IMG/VR virus record: IMGVR_UViG_3300020152_000053
Coordinates: 1 to 26,504 of that record
DNA: 26,504 bases
Strand: one strand, 5' to 3'
From: a virus
Both the position numbers and the translations under genes were made by a program. Each line of letters opens with the position of its first letter. Positions within the stretch are counted from its first letter, which is position 1. Below are positions 1-5,761 of this stretch, piece after piece. The notes beneath the pieces are model-generated. The model was not told where the DNA came from and made no database searches. It worked only from the letters and a program-made list of their open reading frames with translations.

Positions 1-195
1 CAGCTCCTTCCCGCACTTCTTGCAGATGGTGCGGTATTCGTTGCGGTGACCGCATGGACAGGTTCGATAGCGCGTAGGCAGCGCTGGCTTGGAATCAATG
101 TGCATCGGACGCGCGTTCTCGGTGGCAAGAATGTCTTGGCATGCGCGGAGTTCGTTGATGATGGAATCCAGCTTTGGGTCGCGGAGGGAAATCAT
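1..195 (-). CDS. Hypothetical zinc-ribbon protein, 3' end outside window
   Basis: This leftward reading frame opens at ATG 195-193 and runs off the left edge after 65 codons. Its A is shared with the TGA of the gene upstream (TGATG), so the two are probably translationally coupled. The visible part begins MISLRDPKLDSIINEL. Near residues 48-62 it has a CxC...CxxC arrangement (CPCGH, then CKKCG), which looks like a small zinc ribbon. I do not recognise a family. The location in the leftward early operon, downstream of a repressor-controlled promoter, suggests an early accessory or regulatory phage protein. The function is unknown. Confidence 0.6.
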   Translation of the reverse strand, partial: MISLRDPKLDSIINELRACQDILATENARPMHIDSKPALPTRYRTCPCGHRNEYRTICKKCGKEL

Positions 196-416
196 CAGTC
201 GTTACTCCAGCCACGCGCACGATTCTCATCAGCCTGTGCTACGAACCGGCGATTGAATCCTTCAGGGGAAATGTCGTTGAGCTTGCGAATGTCGGCCATC
301 AAGGCGCGATCCTTGAATGCCAACACGTGATGCTCATGCAGGTCTTGCGGAACTACAGCGCGGAGAATTGGCTGTCCGTACTGTGTGCTAAAGCCGTGTT
401 CGTCAAAGAGTTGCAT
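195..416 (-). CDS. Hypothetical early phage protein, first gene of leftward operon
   Basis: The protein is 73 aa if started at ATG 416, beginning MQLFDEHGFSTQYGQP. An in-frame ATG at 428 would add four residues. I prefer 416 because GGGGA lies five bases upstream of it, while nothing like a ribosome site precedes 428. The protein is soluble, moderately charged, and has no motif I recognise. It is the first gene after the leftward promoter at 455-483, the position occupied by the antiterminator N in λ. It lacks the arginine-rich N-terminus of N-type proteins, so that role is not supported by sequence. The stop overlaps the next gene's start. Confidence 0.6.
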   Translation of the reverse strand: MQLFDEHGFSTQYGQPILRAVVPQDLHEHHVLAFKDRALMADIRKLNDISPEGFNRRFVAQADENRARGWSND

Positions 417-454
417 CTGTTTCCCCATATCGTTTTAGTTACGGTATGGGTAAT

Positions 455-483
455 ATATTAAACGCTGTGTTTAATAAATGCAA
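455..483 (-). promoter_or_regulatory. Leftward early promoter (pL-like)
   Basis: On the minus strand a -35 hexamer TTGCAT (483-478) and a -10 hexamer TAATAT (460-455) are separated by exactly 17 bases. The spacer contains most of the operator at 458-474. The same geometry is seen at the cro promoter (TTGCAA, 17 bases, TAACAT). The predicted start near 448 gives a short leader before the ATG at 416. The call is by inspection only. Confidence 0.6.
458..474. promoter_or_regulatory. Repressor operator, leftward promoter, site 1
   Basis: The site reads TTAAACGCTGTGTTTAA. It is a 17-bp palindrome with a central T, and it differs at one base from the perfect palindrome TTAAACACTGTGTTTAA at 1910-1926 between cI and cro. 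It lies between the -35 and -10 of the leftward promoter, so bound CI or Cro would block RNA polymerase. Confidence 0.7.
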
Positions 484-496
484 ACACTTTGTTTAA
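480..496. promoter_or_regulatory. Repressor operator, leftward promoter, site 2
   Basis: The site reads GCAAACACTTTGTTTAA and matches 14 of 17 positions of the 1910-1926 operator. Its centre is 22 bp from the centre of the first site, about two helical turns, which would suit cooperative binding of two dimers. It overlaps the -35 hexamer. Confidence 0.5.
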
Positions 497-525
497 CTAT
501 TGTGTAAATTTCTTAAACGATGGAC

Positions 526-550
526 AACAAAAAACCCGCCGAAGCGGGTT
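526..550 (-). terminator. Rho-independent terminator ending the lysogeny operon
   Basis: On the minus strand a 7-bp stem AACCCGC / GCGGGTT closes a four-base loop (TTCG) and is followed by a run of T (TTTTTTGTTG). It lies just beyond the stop of the secreted-protein gene at 568. It would stop leftward transcripts from cI before they enter the separately controlled genes at 1-416. Confidence 0.8.
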
Positions 551-567
551 GAGTGGAGTGGATTAGC

Positions 568-831
568 TTAACGCTTCGCGCGATCCTGCCAAGTACCGTA
601 AGGTTCTGCCCGCTGGGTTTCATATCTGTTGTCCGGCGGGTCAAACCTTATAGGCTCATTGATGGTGTTGCCGCTATAACCGCCAAGCGGTTGCTGGTAG
701 TCATTATCTTCATATTGCTGATACTGCTCGGCAGCTCGGCGCTCTGTGGCCTGCTCCTTTGTTTCAAATGCGCGCTCTGCTGCAGCGCTCAACGGTATGG
801 CGAGGATGATTAAAGCGGTGATCAACTTCAT
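568..831 (-). CDS. Small secreted or periplasmic protein of the lysogeny operon
   Basis: The product is 87 aa. I start it at ATG 831-829, which overlaps the upstream gene's TGA as ATGA; the frame is open further upstream, but those residues lie inside the membrane-protein gene. The first 19 residues (MKLITALIILAIPLSAAA) are a clear signal peptide with a probable signal peptidase I site after AAA. The mature part is hydrophilic and rich in Q, E, Y, R and P, with no cysteine, so it is not a lipoprotein. I recognise no family. As the last gene downstream of cI it is likely expressed in the lysogen and may be a conversion or superinfection-exclusion factor. That role is inference. Confidence 0.7.
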   Translation of the reverse strand: MKLITALIILAIPLSAAAERAFETKEQATERRAAEQYQQYEDNDYQQPLGGYSGNTINEPIRFDPPDNRYETQRAEPYGTWQDRAKR

Positions 832-1136
832 ATAGTGAACCCCCTTCTTATCTGCTTTATGGTGATCAAGATTTGCGGGTACCCAATAAAGAGCCAGGGT
901 AAAGATACAGCCGCCCAAAGCAACAAGGTTGCTGCAGCCTGAATGTAGTGCCCGGCTGGCAAGTGCATCGCGAACACCACATAAAGAAATGCGCCGAAGG
1001 TCATCAATCCCCACATAACAAGGAATAGCAACTTGAACACAGCAGCGGCCAGCGGGATCCTAATAGCCGCCAGCATTGCACCGGCTAGCACCAGGATGGA
1101 GACAACGGCTTGGCCTATGTATGGATACTGGTTCAA
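828..1136 (-). CDS. Three-helix membrane protein coupled to cI
   Basis: The frame is open from a TTG at 1181, but I prefer the TTG at 1136-1134. It overlaps the cI stop codon as TTGA and gives 102 aa starting MNQYPYIGQAVVSIL. The product is almost entirely hydrophobic, with three probable transmembrane segments (about residues 8-28, 33-55 and 64-86) and a short basic C-tail (KQIRRGF). No enzyme motif is visible. It is sandwiched with 4-bp overlaps between the repressor and a secreted protein and should be made in the lysogen. Phage membrane proteins in this position often act in superinfection exclusion, but I cannot show that here. Both the start and the function are uncertain. Confidence 0.65.
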   Translation of the reverse strand: MNQYPYIGQAVVSILVLAGAMLAAIRIPLAAAVFKLLFLVMWGLMTFGAFLYVVFAMHLPAGHYIQAAATLLLWAAVSLPWLFIGYPQILITIKQIRRGFTI

Positions 1137-1840
1137 ATGCGTTCGCTCTGTTTGTAGATCACCCGGCCAATAATATAGCAATGCTCATGGCAGAGCTTGT
1201 TCGGGTATTTGCGTTTGTCTGAGTTGTCGGATGACAGGTACCAGTTTCCGGCCTCACGTACCAACCGCTTAATTACCAGTTCACCTTCATAGTTGACGGC
1301 ATACACCTCTGTATCGATGGGCTTGGTGTCAGCTGCGTTCGCTACGACAATATCGCCTTCCCACAGACTCGGGATCATGCTTTCGCCATGGACTTCTAAA
1401 GCAAAGAGCTTCTCCGGCTTGAATCCATTCTTCAGCATCCAGGCGCGACGGAAGAATATCGGATCCCGTTCACCATCTAGGTATTCGACCGCGTAGCCGG
1501 AAACGCCGGCCGATATTTTCAGGTCGACGCGCTGGATACCGACAAAATCCGTATCGCTATCAATGATGGGGTTGAGTAGAGCAGCCTCTGTCCGCTCCAC
1601 TGTCATGCGACCGAAGCCTGTTTTGAGCCAAGCGGTATTCAGTCCGGTCATCTTCTTGGATGCCTCGACTATCCCTTTGTCGGATATGCCGCGCGATTCC
1701 CAATTCGTCAGAACCTGCTCGGAAGTGTTTAAGAGTCTGGCCAGCTCGGCCTTGAACCTGAATTCCGGATGAAAGTGATTTGACGCGTCATATAGGCGAG
1801 CCATGTCCTCTTTTATACCGTTTTTATACTCGATCCCCAT
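1133..1840 (-). CDS. cI: CI-type prophage repressor with LexA-like self-cleavage domain
   Basis: This is the master lysogeny repressor. From ATG 1840 it is 235 aa. Residues 31-52 form the helix-turn-helix region (ELARLLNTSEQVLTNWESRG). The C-terminal half is an S24/LexA-type domain: an Ala-Gly cleavage site (SAGVSG, about 111-112), catalytic Ser154 in HGESM, and catalytic Lys191 in VIKRL. RecA-stimulated self-cleavage and SOS induction are therefore expected. The frame continues upstream to an ATG at 1906, but those bases overlap the operator region, so that start is unlikely. An ATG at 1804, after AGAGGAC, is a possible shorter start. It is divergent from cro and leads an operon with two export or membrane genes. 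Confidence 0.9.
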   Translation of the reverse strand: MGIEYKNGIKEDMARLYDASNHFHPEFRFKAELARLLNTSEQVLTNWESRGISDKGIVEASKKMTGLNTAWLKTGFGRMTVERTEAALLNPIIDSDTDFVGIQRVDLKISAGVSGYAVEYLDGERDPIFFRRAWMLKNGFKPEKLFALEVHGESMIPSLWEGDIVVANAADTKPIDTEVYAVNYEGELVIKRLVREAGNWYLSSDNSDKRKYPNKLCHEHCYIIGRVIYKQSERI

Positions 1841-1874
1841 GGGCTCTAGTCTATTGGCAAGGCTCAACAATTTG

Positions 1875-1891
1875 TTAAACGCTCCGTTTAT
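1875..1891. promoter_or_regulatory. Degenerate repressor operator upstream of cI
   Basis: The site reads TTAAACGCTCCGTTTAT. One half is identical to the operator at 458-474 and the other is degenerate. It lies between the probable cI start and the cro promoter and may control cI itself. Its centre is 35 bp from the strong site at 1910-1926. Confidence 0.5.
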
Positions 1892-1900
1892 CGAAAGTAG

Positions 1901-1929
1901 TTGCAAAACTTAAACACTGTGTTTAACAT
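1901..1929 (+). promoter_or_regulatory. Rightward early promoter (pR-like)
   Basis: A -35 TTGCAA (1901-1906), a 17-base spacer and a -10 TAACAT (1924-1929) precede cro. The predicted transcript start (about 1936-1938) coincides with the cro ATG at 1938, so the cro mRNA is probably leaderless. The perfect operator at 1910-1926 fills the spacer. Confidence 0.6.
1910..1926. promoter_or_regulatory. Perfect palindromic CI/Cro operator
   Basis: TTAAACACTGTGTTTAA is an exact 17-bp palindrome about a central T. It sits between the -35 and -10 of the cro promoter. A weaker half-site (GTGTTTAT, 1932-1939) lies immediately downstream, overlapping the cro start codon. Confidence 0.8.
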
Positions 1930-1937
1930 CCGTGTTT

Positions 1938-2153
1938 ATGAATACGACAACTGTTAAAACTCAGGTTGAGAAGGACGCAGAGCTGATCGAGTCGCTAGGT
2001 GGGCCGGCAAGTGTTGCGAAGTTGCTCGACTATTCCGATGAATCAGGAACGCAGCGTGTGTTCAATTGGACCAAACGCGGCATTCCTCCAAAGGTAAAAC
2101 TCGACCATCCAGATATATTCCTGGCCGACCTTTCACACAGGACGGCAGCATGA
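1938..2153 (+). CDS. cro: Cro-like transcriptional regulator
   Basis: The product is a 71-aa DNA-binding protein divergent from cI. A helix-turn-helix is visible over residues 21-50: GGPASVAKLL, then TQRVFNWTKRGIPPKVKL. This pattern is typical of the small YdaS/Cro-like regulators found opposite CI in proteobacterial prophages. A GTG at 1932 is also in frame, but I choose ATG 1938. No ribosome binding site precedes either codon, and the predicted promoter start is at or next to 1938, so translation is probably leaderless. It would bind the TTAAACAC-type operators and favour lytic growth. The gene is followed by two terminators. Confidence 0.85.
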   Translation: MNTTTVKTQVEKDAELIESLGGPASVAKLLDYSDESGTQRVFNWTKRGIPPKVKLDHPDIFLADLSHRTAA

Positions 2154-2187
2154 TTTCCTGCCAACGCGCCATCGCTGGCTCCTCCCT

Positions 2188-2217
2188 CCGCCGTGCCCCT
2201 ATGGGCGGCGGTTTTTT
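2188..2217 (+). terminator. Rho-independent terminator after cro
   Basis: A GC stem CCGCC...GGCGG extends into GCCC/GGGC around a CTAT loop, with a two-base bulge on the left arm, and is followed by six T residues (2212-2217). It occupies the position of λ tR1, so early rightward transcription would need readthrough or antitermination. Confidence 0.8.
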
Positions 2218-2225
2218 ATTCCAAC

Positions 2226-2262
2226 GATGCTCAAGCTCAACTGGTGAGCATCATATTTTTTT
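2226..2262 (+). terminator. Second terminator-like hairpin after cro
   Basis: GATGCTCA (2226-2233) pairs perfectly with TGAGCATC (2245-2252) around an 11-base loop and is followed within four bases by seven T residues. The stem is AT-richer than the first. It may be a backup terminator or a site for regulated readthrough. Confidence 0.55.
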
Positions 2263-2313
2263 GCCTGTAGCTCATCTATACAAACGACTACAAAAAATTT
2301 GTAAGGGGACGAA

Positions 2314-2697
2314 ATGACGCAAGACGCTTTGTTCTACGAAACCTTTAACGACGCGCTTGACGCGGTTGTGAAGGCGTGTGGAGGGGCAAAGGCTGTGGCC
2401 TGCAAACTTTGGCCAGAAAAGACACCCGACGCAGCTCATCGGTTACTGCTTGCCTGCCTGAATGAAGGCCGAGTTGAAAAGCTCTCACCTGAACAAGTGA
2501 TTTTCCTCCTACGCATGGGCCGCGAGCGTGGCTGTCATGCAGCCATCAACTATCTCAGCCGTGAATCCGGCTATAGCGATCCGCAGCCAGTAGATCCAGA
2601 CAACGAAAAGGTCAGGTTGCAGCGGGAATTTATCGAAGCTCAAAAGTACATGCAGCAGTTGGCGGCACGCATGGAAAAGAGCGGGCTTATTGCATAG
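2314..2697 (+). CDS. CII-like phage regulatory protein
   Basis: The product is 127 aa and starts at an ATG preceded by AAGGGGA. Residues 10-75 resemble the phage regulatory CII/CP76-type fold: a helical segment with ACGGAKAVACKLWPEKTPD, then LSPEQVIFLLRMGRERG, as in proteins that act just downstream of cro in P2- and λ-like phages. The C-terminal third is a charged helix (EKVRLQREFIEAQKYMQQL) probably used for oligomerisation. It is the first gene after the two post-cro terminators. Assignment rests on position and fold-like pattern, not a clear motif. A role in the lysis-lysogeny choice is inferred. Confidence 0.55.
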   Translation: MTQDALFYETFNDALDAVVKACGGAKAVACKLWPEKTPDAAHRLLLACLNEGRVEKLSPEQVIFLLRMGRERGCHAAINYLSRESGYSDPQPVDPDNEKVRLQREFIEAQKYMQQLAARMEKSGLIA

Positions 2698-2707
2698 GAG
2701 CGGGGAA

Positions 2708-2869
2708 ATGAACGACTACAGCTTTGCCGAGATAGTGATTGCGATGGTAATCATCCTAGCCGTCATTTACGTGGGCGTGATGCTCTGGGAAATGGTTCGT
2801 TGGAAATGGGCCGAGTGGGAAGCCGAAGCAGCTGACTATCCCGAGGATTTTTACAACTACGACAAGTAG
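2708..2869 (+). CDS. Small single-pass membrane protein
   Basis: The product is 53 aa, starting at ATG 2708 after GGAGCGGGGAA, eight bases beyond the previous stop. Residues 8-27 (EIVIAMVIILAVIYVGVMLW) form one transmembrane helix. The tail is acidic and aromatic (WKWAEWEAEAADYPEDF). No family is recognised. The strong ribosome site and operon spacing support expression. A role in membrane perturbation or exclusion is possible but not shown. Confidence 0.65.
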   Translation: MNDYSFAEIVIAMVIILAVIYVGVMLWEMVRWKWAEWEAEAADYPEDFYNYDK

Positions 2870-2948
2870 GCGGAATAAGCCGAGAAGTATGCAGTTAAGC
2901 AAAGCAGTTCAAGCCGTATCCGTACGTTAGGCCACAGAGGGACAGAAA

Positions 2949-3251
2949 ATGCTTCACACCAATATCAGAGAGACCAGTCTCGATGCACACGACATTGTTC
3001 AGACCTCCGGTAAAGCTGGCACTCAAGAAACCATGATCCTCAACCTGATGGACGATAACAGACACCTCAGCTTTACGCGCAGGGAGTTGGCCTCTGCTCT
3101 GGATATGGAAACCAGCACCATGAGCGCGCGAGTTAATAGCTTGGTGCAAGCCGGCAAAGTTATCGAATTACCGCACAAGCGCAAATGCTCAGTGAGCGGC
3201 ATTAATGCTATTGCCCTGCAGTTACCTGCAAAGCAGGCAGGTTTGTTCTGA
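2949..3251 (+). CDS. Winged-helix DNA-binding protein
   Basis: The product is 100 aa, with GAGGGA seven bases upstream of the ATG. Residues 25-90 have the look of a winged helix: an MILNLM helix, the helix-turn-helix FTRRELASALDMETSTMSARVNSL, then a wing (GKVIEL...RKCSVSG). This recalls MarR/Lrp-type small phage regulators. The stop overlaps the next ATG by one base. The 79-bp gap before it (2870-2948) holds only a 13-codon ORF I do not believe. The target is unknown. Confidence 0.7.
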   Translation: MLHTNIRETSLDAHDIVQTSGKAGTQETMILNLMDDNRHLSFTRRELASALDMETSTMSARVNSLVQAGKVIELPHKRKCSVSGINAIALQLPAKQAGLF

Positions 3252-3544
3252 TGCTCATTGCGGCCACAAATCCTTCCAAGCAATTCAGCCAGATTTGTCG
3301 CGAGATCGCGCACAAGCTGCGCTTATCGACGGAGCAGGTTCGCCGGGCAATCACAGAGGATTTCTACGGGGTCAATACGTACACCATCGCGGGTAAAACC
3401 TATACCCAGCCCGTCAAGGAACATGATGACGCCAGCCATGATTACAAAACGCTAGTGCAGTTCTCTCTCAAGTGGGCACATGAAAAGCTGAACCTGGTGT
3501 TCTCTTTTGAGGTGCCTAAAGTTCCAGAAGCGGAGGCGGCTTGA
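3251..3544 (+). CDS. Hypothetical early protein with HTH-like segment
   Basis: The product is 97 aa, starting at the ATG that overlaps the previous TGA. Residues 14-36 (QICREIAHKLRLSTEQVRRAI) could form a helix-turn-helix. The rest has no motif I recognise. It is tightly packed between the winged-helix gene and the PP-loop gene, overlapping the latter by four bases. Reading frame and coupling support a real gene. The function is unknown. Confidence 0.65.
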   Translation: MLIAATNPSKQFSQICREIAHKLRLSTEQVRRAITEDFYGVNTYTIAGKTYTQPVKEHDDASHDYKTLVQFSLKWAHEKLNLVFSFEVPKVPEAEAA

Positions 3545-4497
3545 TCAAACACGTCGTTTCAGTCTCTGGCGGCAAAGATAGCACCGCAACCTTGCAGCTG
3601 GCACTTGTGAAATGCGGCTATGAGAGCGTCATCCCAATCTTCTGCGATACCGGCAACGAGCATGAAGCTGTGTATGAGTATTTGGGTTACCTGGAAGAAG
3701 CGCTCGGCGTGAATATTCACCGGCTCAAGGCCGACTTTTCTGAACAGATCGCCAACAAGCGCATGTTCATTGCCCGCGATATGCGTACCGGCCGCAAGAA
3801 TGGCCGACGCATGCGCTGGAGCAACAAGGCGAAGCGACGTGCTCTTGCTGTGCTGCAGCCTACTGGCAACCCATTCCTTGACCTGTGCCTATGGAAAGGT
3901 CGTTTTCCAAGCCGGAAGGCCCAGTTCTGCACTGAACATCTCAAACGGGATATGGCTGTGGAATTCCAGATGGATCTAATCGACCAAGGGCATCAGGTTG
4001 TCAGCTGGCAAGGGGTGCGCCGGGATGAAAGCCTGAACCGCCGCTATGCCAAGAAGTTTGAGCGTGTAGGTAAGGGCCTATGGATATTCAGGCCGATTGT
4101 TGAGTGGACTGCTGAACAGGTCTTTGACTACTGCAGGGAATGGGCCATTCAACCGAATCCGCTCTACCTGCAAGGCATGGGCCGTGTTGGATGTATGCCG
4201 TGCATCAATGTGAACAAGGCTGAGCTGAATGAAATTTCGAAGCGCTTCCCTGAGCATATAGCGCGCATTTCAATGTGGGAAGAACTGGTGGCTCAAGCAT
4301 CAAAACGGCAGGCCGCCACATTCATTCCAGCTCCTGGCATCACTCCAGATCAGGCCAAAGCGCACAACATCTACAGCGTCATCACTTGGGCCAAAACTTC
4401 CCGCGGCGGCAAGCAATTCAACTTCTTCGACCAACTGGAAGATGTAGGCGGCTGCAGCTCATCCTATGGCTTGTGTGATCAAGGTGTGGCCGCATGA
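3541..4497 (+). CDS. PP-loop ATPase, PAPS reductase-like (CysH/DndC superfamily)
   Basis: The 318-aa product starts at TTG 3541 (TTGA overlap), six bases after a strong GGAGG. The PP-loop SGGKDST at residues 9-15 binds ATP and adenylylates substrates in this superfamily. FCDTGNEH (34-41) follows as in PAPS reductases. Cysteines at 130 (FCTEHLK), 218 and 221 (VGCMPC), and 305 and 312 could hold an Fe-S cluster, as reported for DndC-like proteins. Phages often carry such genes with unknown substrates. Candidate roles are sulfur-based DNA or tRNA modification, or sulfur metabolism during infection. No dnd partner genes are nearby, so phosphorothioation is not supported by context. Confidence 0.85.
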   Translation: MIKHVVSVSGGKDSTATLQLALVKCGYESVIPIFCDTGNEHEAVYEYLGYLEEALGVNIHRLKADFSEQIANKRMFIARDMRTGRKNGRRMRWSNKAKRRALAVLQPTGNPFLDLCLWKGRFPSRKAQFCTEHLKRDMAVEFQMDLIDQGHQVVSWQGVRRDESLNRRYAKKFERVGKGLWIFRPIVEWTAEQVFDYCREWAIQPNPLYLQGMGRVGCMPCINVNKAELNEISKRFPEHIARISMWEELVAQASKRQAATFIPAPGITPDQAKAHNIYSVITWAKTSRGGKQFNFFDQLEDVGGCSSSYGLCDQGVAA

Positions 4498-4557
4498 ATT
4501 CCTCAGAAATTGATTTATTGGCTATGATTTCTATTCCATTCACAGGGGAGGGCAAAC

Positions 4558-4809
4558 ATGGCCAAGGAACCAGTCAAGAACCCAGCCGAGGACGACGATT
4601 CAATCGAGTTTCGCTGGGAGGATGCCGAAAAAGACGGGGAGGTGATAGTTCAGAACCAAAGCGCGATAGCAATATATATCAATCCCTACAAGAACATTGT
4701 CCTGCGACAAGAGGGAAGGTACGGATCGGAAGATCATATCGTTGCCATCCCCAAGTCAGAGGTCCGCAAAGTCATCAAGAAAATGCAGGATTTGCTGAAA
4801 GAAATCTAG
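4558..4809 (+). CDS. Hypothetical acidic early protein
   Basis: The product is 83 aa and starts at ATG 4558 after GGGGAGGG. It is acidic at the N-terminus (EDDDSIEFRWEDAEKD), has a central β-rich stretch (EVIVQNQSAIAIYINP) and ends in a basic helix (SEVRKVIKKMQDLLKEI). No family is recognised. The frame starting at 4494 that overlaps it has no ribosome site and is a shadow. It lies just before the replication gene. The function is unknown. Confidence 0.7.
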   Translation: MAKEPVKNPAEDDDSIEFRWEDAEKDGEVIVQNQSAIAIYINPYKNIVLRQEGRYGSEDHIVAIPKSEVRKVIKKMQDLLKEI

Positions 4810-4837
4810 CCCATAAAATCACACGGCGGGGTGCTGC

Positions 4838-5761
4838 ATGAAGCGCCCTGCCTTCCAGTTTTACCCTGCCGACTGGCGTAATAACGCCAAACTTCGCCGC
4901 TGTTCAGAAGCCGCTCGCGGTGCCTGGATAGACATTCTCTGCCTGCTCCATGATTTCGATGAGTACGGTGTATGCCGCTGGCCGCTGGCTGACTTGGCGA
5001 GAGCTGCAAACATTCCTATGCGCCTTGTCAAAGAGCTCGTTGAAAAGAACGTTCTCAAGGGTGGCGATAAGGACGCAGAGCCTTATATATACACGCCTCG
5101 GCATGCTGGCAAAGATGGTGAACCAGTCACCTTAGTCACGAATAACGGCGGACCTATTTGGTACTGCAGTCGATTTGTACGTGATGAATACATTCGTCAA
5201 AAGCGCGGACAAACTACCCGCTTTGACGATGAGAATAATCCACAAAAGCAACCACCAAAGCCCCAACCAAAGGTCACACCAAAGCCCCCCTTTGGTGATG
5301 GGTTAGGTGACGGCTCTACATCTACATCTACATCTTCTATAAAACCACCTCTAAAGGACACGCTACCTCAAGTATCCGGCGAAGGGGTTGCGCGTGCTCA
5401 ACCCGGAATCGTCTGCAAGGCGATCAAAGCCATCGGCATTGTCGACGTGAACCCATCACACCCGCTGCTGTTGAAGCTCATCGAAGCAGGTGCAACGCAG
5501 GAGGAATTCGAGAACGCGGCTCATAGCTGCAAGGCCAAGGGCAAGAAGTTCGCCTACCTGCTAGCGATGGTGGAAGGCATGCGAGCGGATGCAGCCAACG
5601 CCGTGGTGACCCAGGGGAAAACTGCGAAGCCCAATGACCAGACATGGCGCTTTGATGACGTTCAGATCATGGCCAAAGCCCGAGAGCTTGAAGTGCACAC
5701 CACGGGCAAAACCAAGTTCGAAATCCTTGCGGCGATCGACAAGAAAGAGGGCCGCAAATGA
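4838..5761 (+). CDS. Phage replication protein (O/DnaT-like replisome organiser)
   Basis: The product is 307 aa. Residues 1-115 match the N-terminal pattern of phage replication organisers of the DUF1376 type: KRPAFQFYPADWRNN, then AARGAWIDILCLLHDF. Residues 125-180 are a Pro/Lys/Ser/Thr-rich linker. Residues 195-255 resemble a DnaT-like module (HPLLLKLIEAGATQEEFENA...FAYLLAMVEGMRADA). The last 40 residues (IMAKARELEVHTTGKTKFEIL) look like a SAP/HeH-type DNA-binding helix pair. It probably recruits the host helicase to the phage origin; no phage helicase or loader gene is present nearby. The linker-coding DNA contains iteron-like repeats, so the origin may lie inside the gene as in λ O. Confidence 0.75.
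   Translation: MKRPAFQFYPADWRNNAKLRRCSEAARGAWIDILCLLHDFDEYGVCRWPLADLARAANIPMRLVKELVEKNVLKGGDKDAEPYIYTPRHAGKDGEPVTLVTNNGGPIWYCSRFVRDEYIRQKRGQTTRFDDENNPQKQPPKPQPKVTPKPPFGDGLGDGSTSTSTSSIKPPLKDTLPQVSGEGVARAQPGIVCKAIKAIGIVDVNPSHPLLLKLIEAGATQEEFENAAHSCKAKGKKFAYLLAMVEGMRADAANAVVTQGKTAKPNDQTWRFDDVQIMAKARELEVHTTGKTKFEILAAIDKKEGRK
5241..5350. repeat. Candidate replication origin: 12-bp iterons, inverted repeat and AT-rich tract
   Basis: Four tandem 12-bp units start at 5241, 5253, 5265 and 5277: CACAAAAGCAAC, CACCAAAGCCCC, AACCAAAGGTCA and CACCAAAGCCCC. An inverted copy CTTTGGTG at 5290-5297 makes an 8-bp palindrome with the last unit. An AT-rich stretch with three TCTACA units (5315-5332) follows. 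λ's origin has the same plan inside O. The repeats also encode a Pro/Lys linker, so protein-level constraint is an alternative explanation. Confidence 0.45.

Noticed and set aside
1842-1906. N-terminal extension of CI from ATG 1906
   Set aside because: These bases contain a repressor operator and probable promoter sequence, so the shorter start at 1840 (or 1804) is more credible.
2066-2317. 83-codon frame on + strand overlapping the end of cro and both terminators
   Set aside because: It has no ribosome site, runs through two terminator hairpins and overlaps better-supported genes. It is a shadow.
2889-2930. 13-codon ORF in the gap before the winged-helix gene
   Set aside because: It is too short and lacks a ribosome site; chance occurrence is likely.
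4494-4841. 115-codon + frame between the PP-loop and replication genes
   Set aside because: It overlaps the 4558-4809 gene, which has a strong ribosome site; this frame's product is Arg/Gly-rich and low-quality with no site upstream.
5315-5332. Three TCTACA hexamers as a possible phase-variation tract
   Set aside because: A hexamer change stays in frame and cannot switch the gene off. It is noted only as part of the AT-rich arm of the candidate origin.
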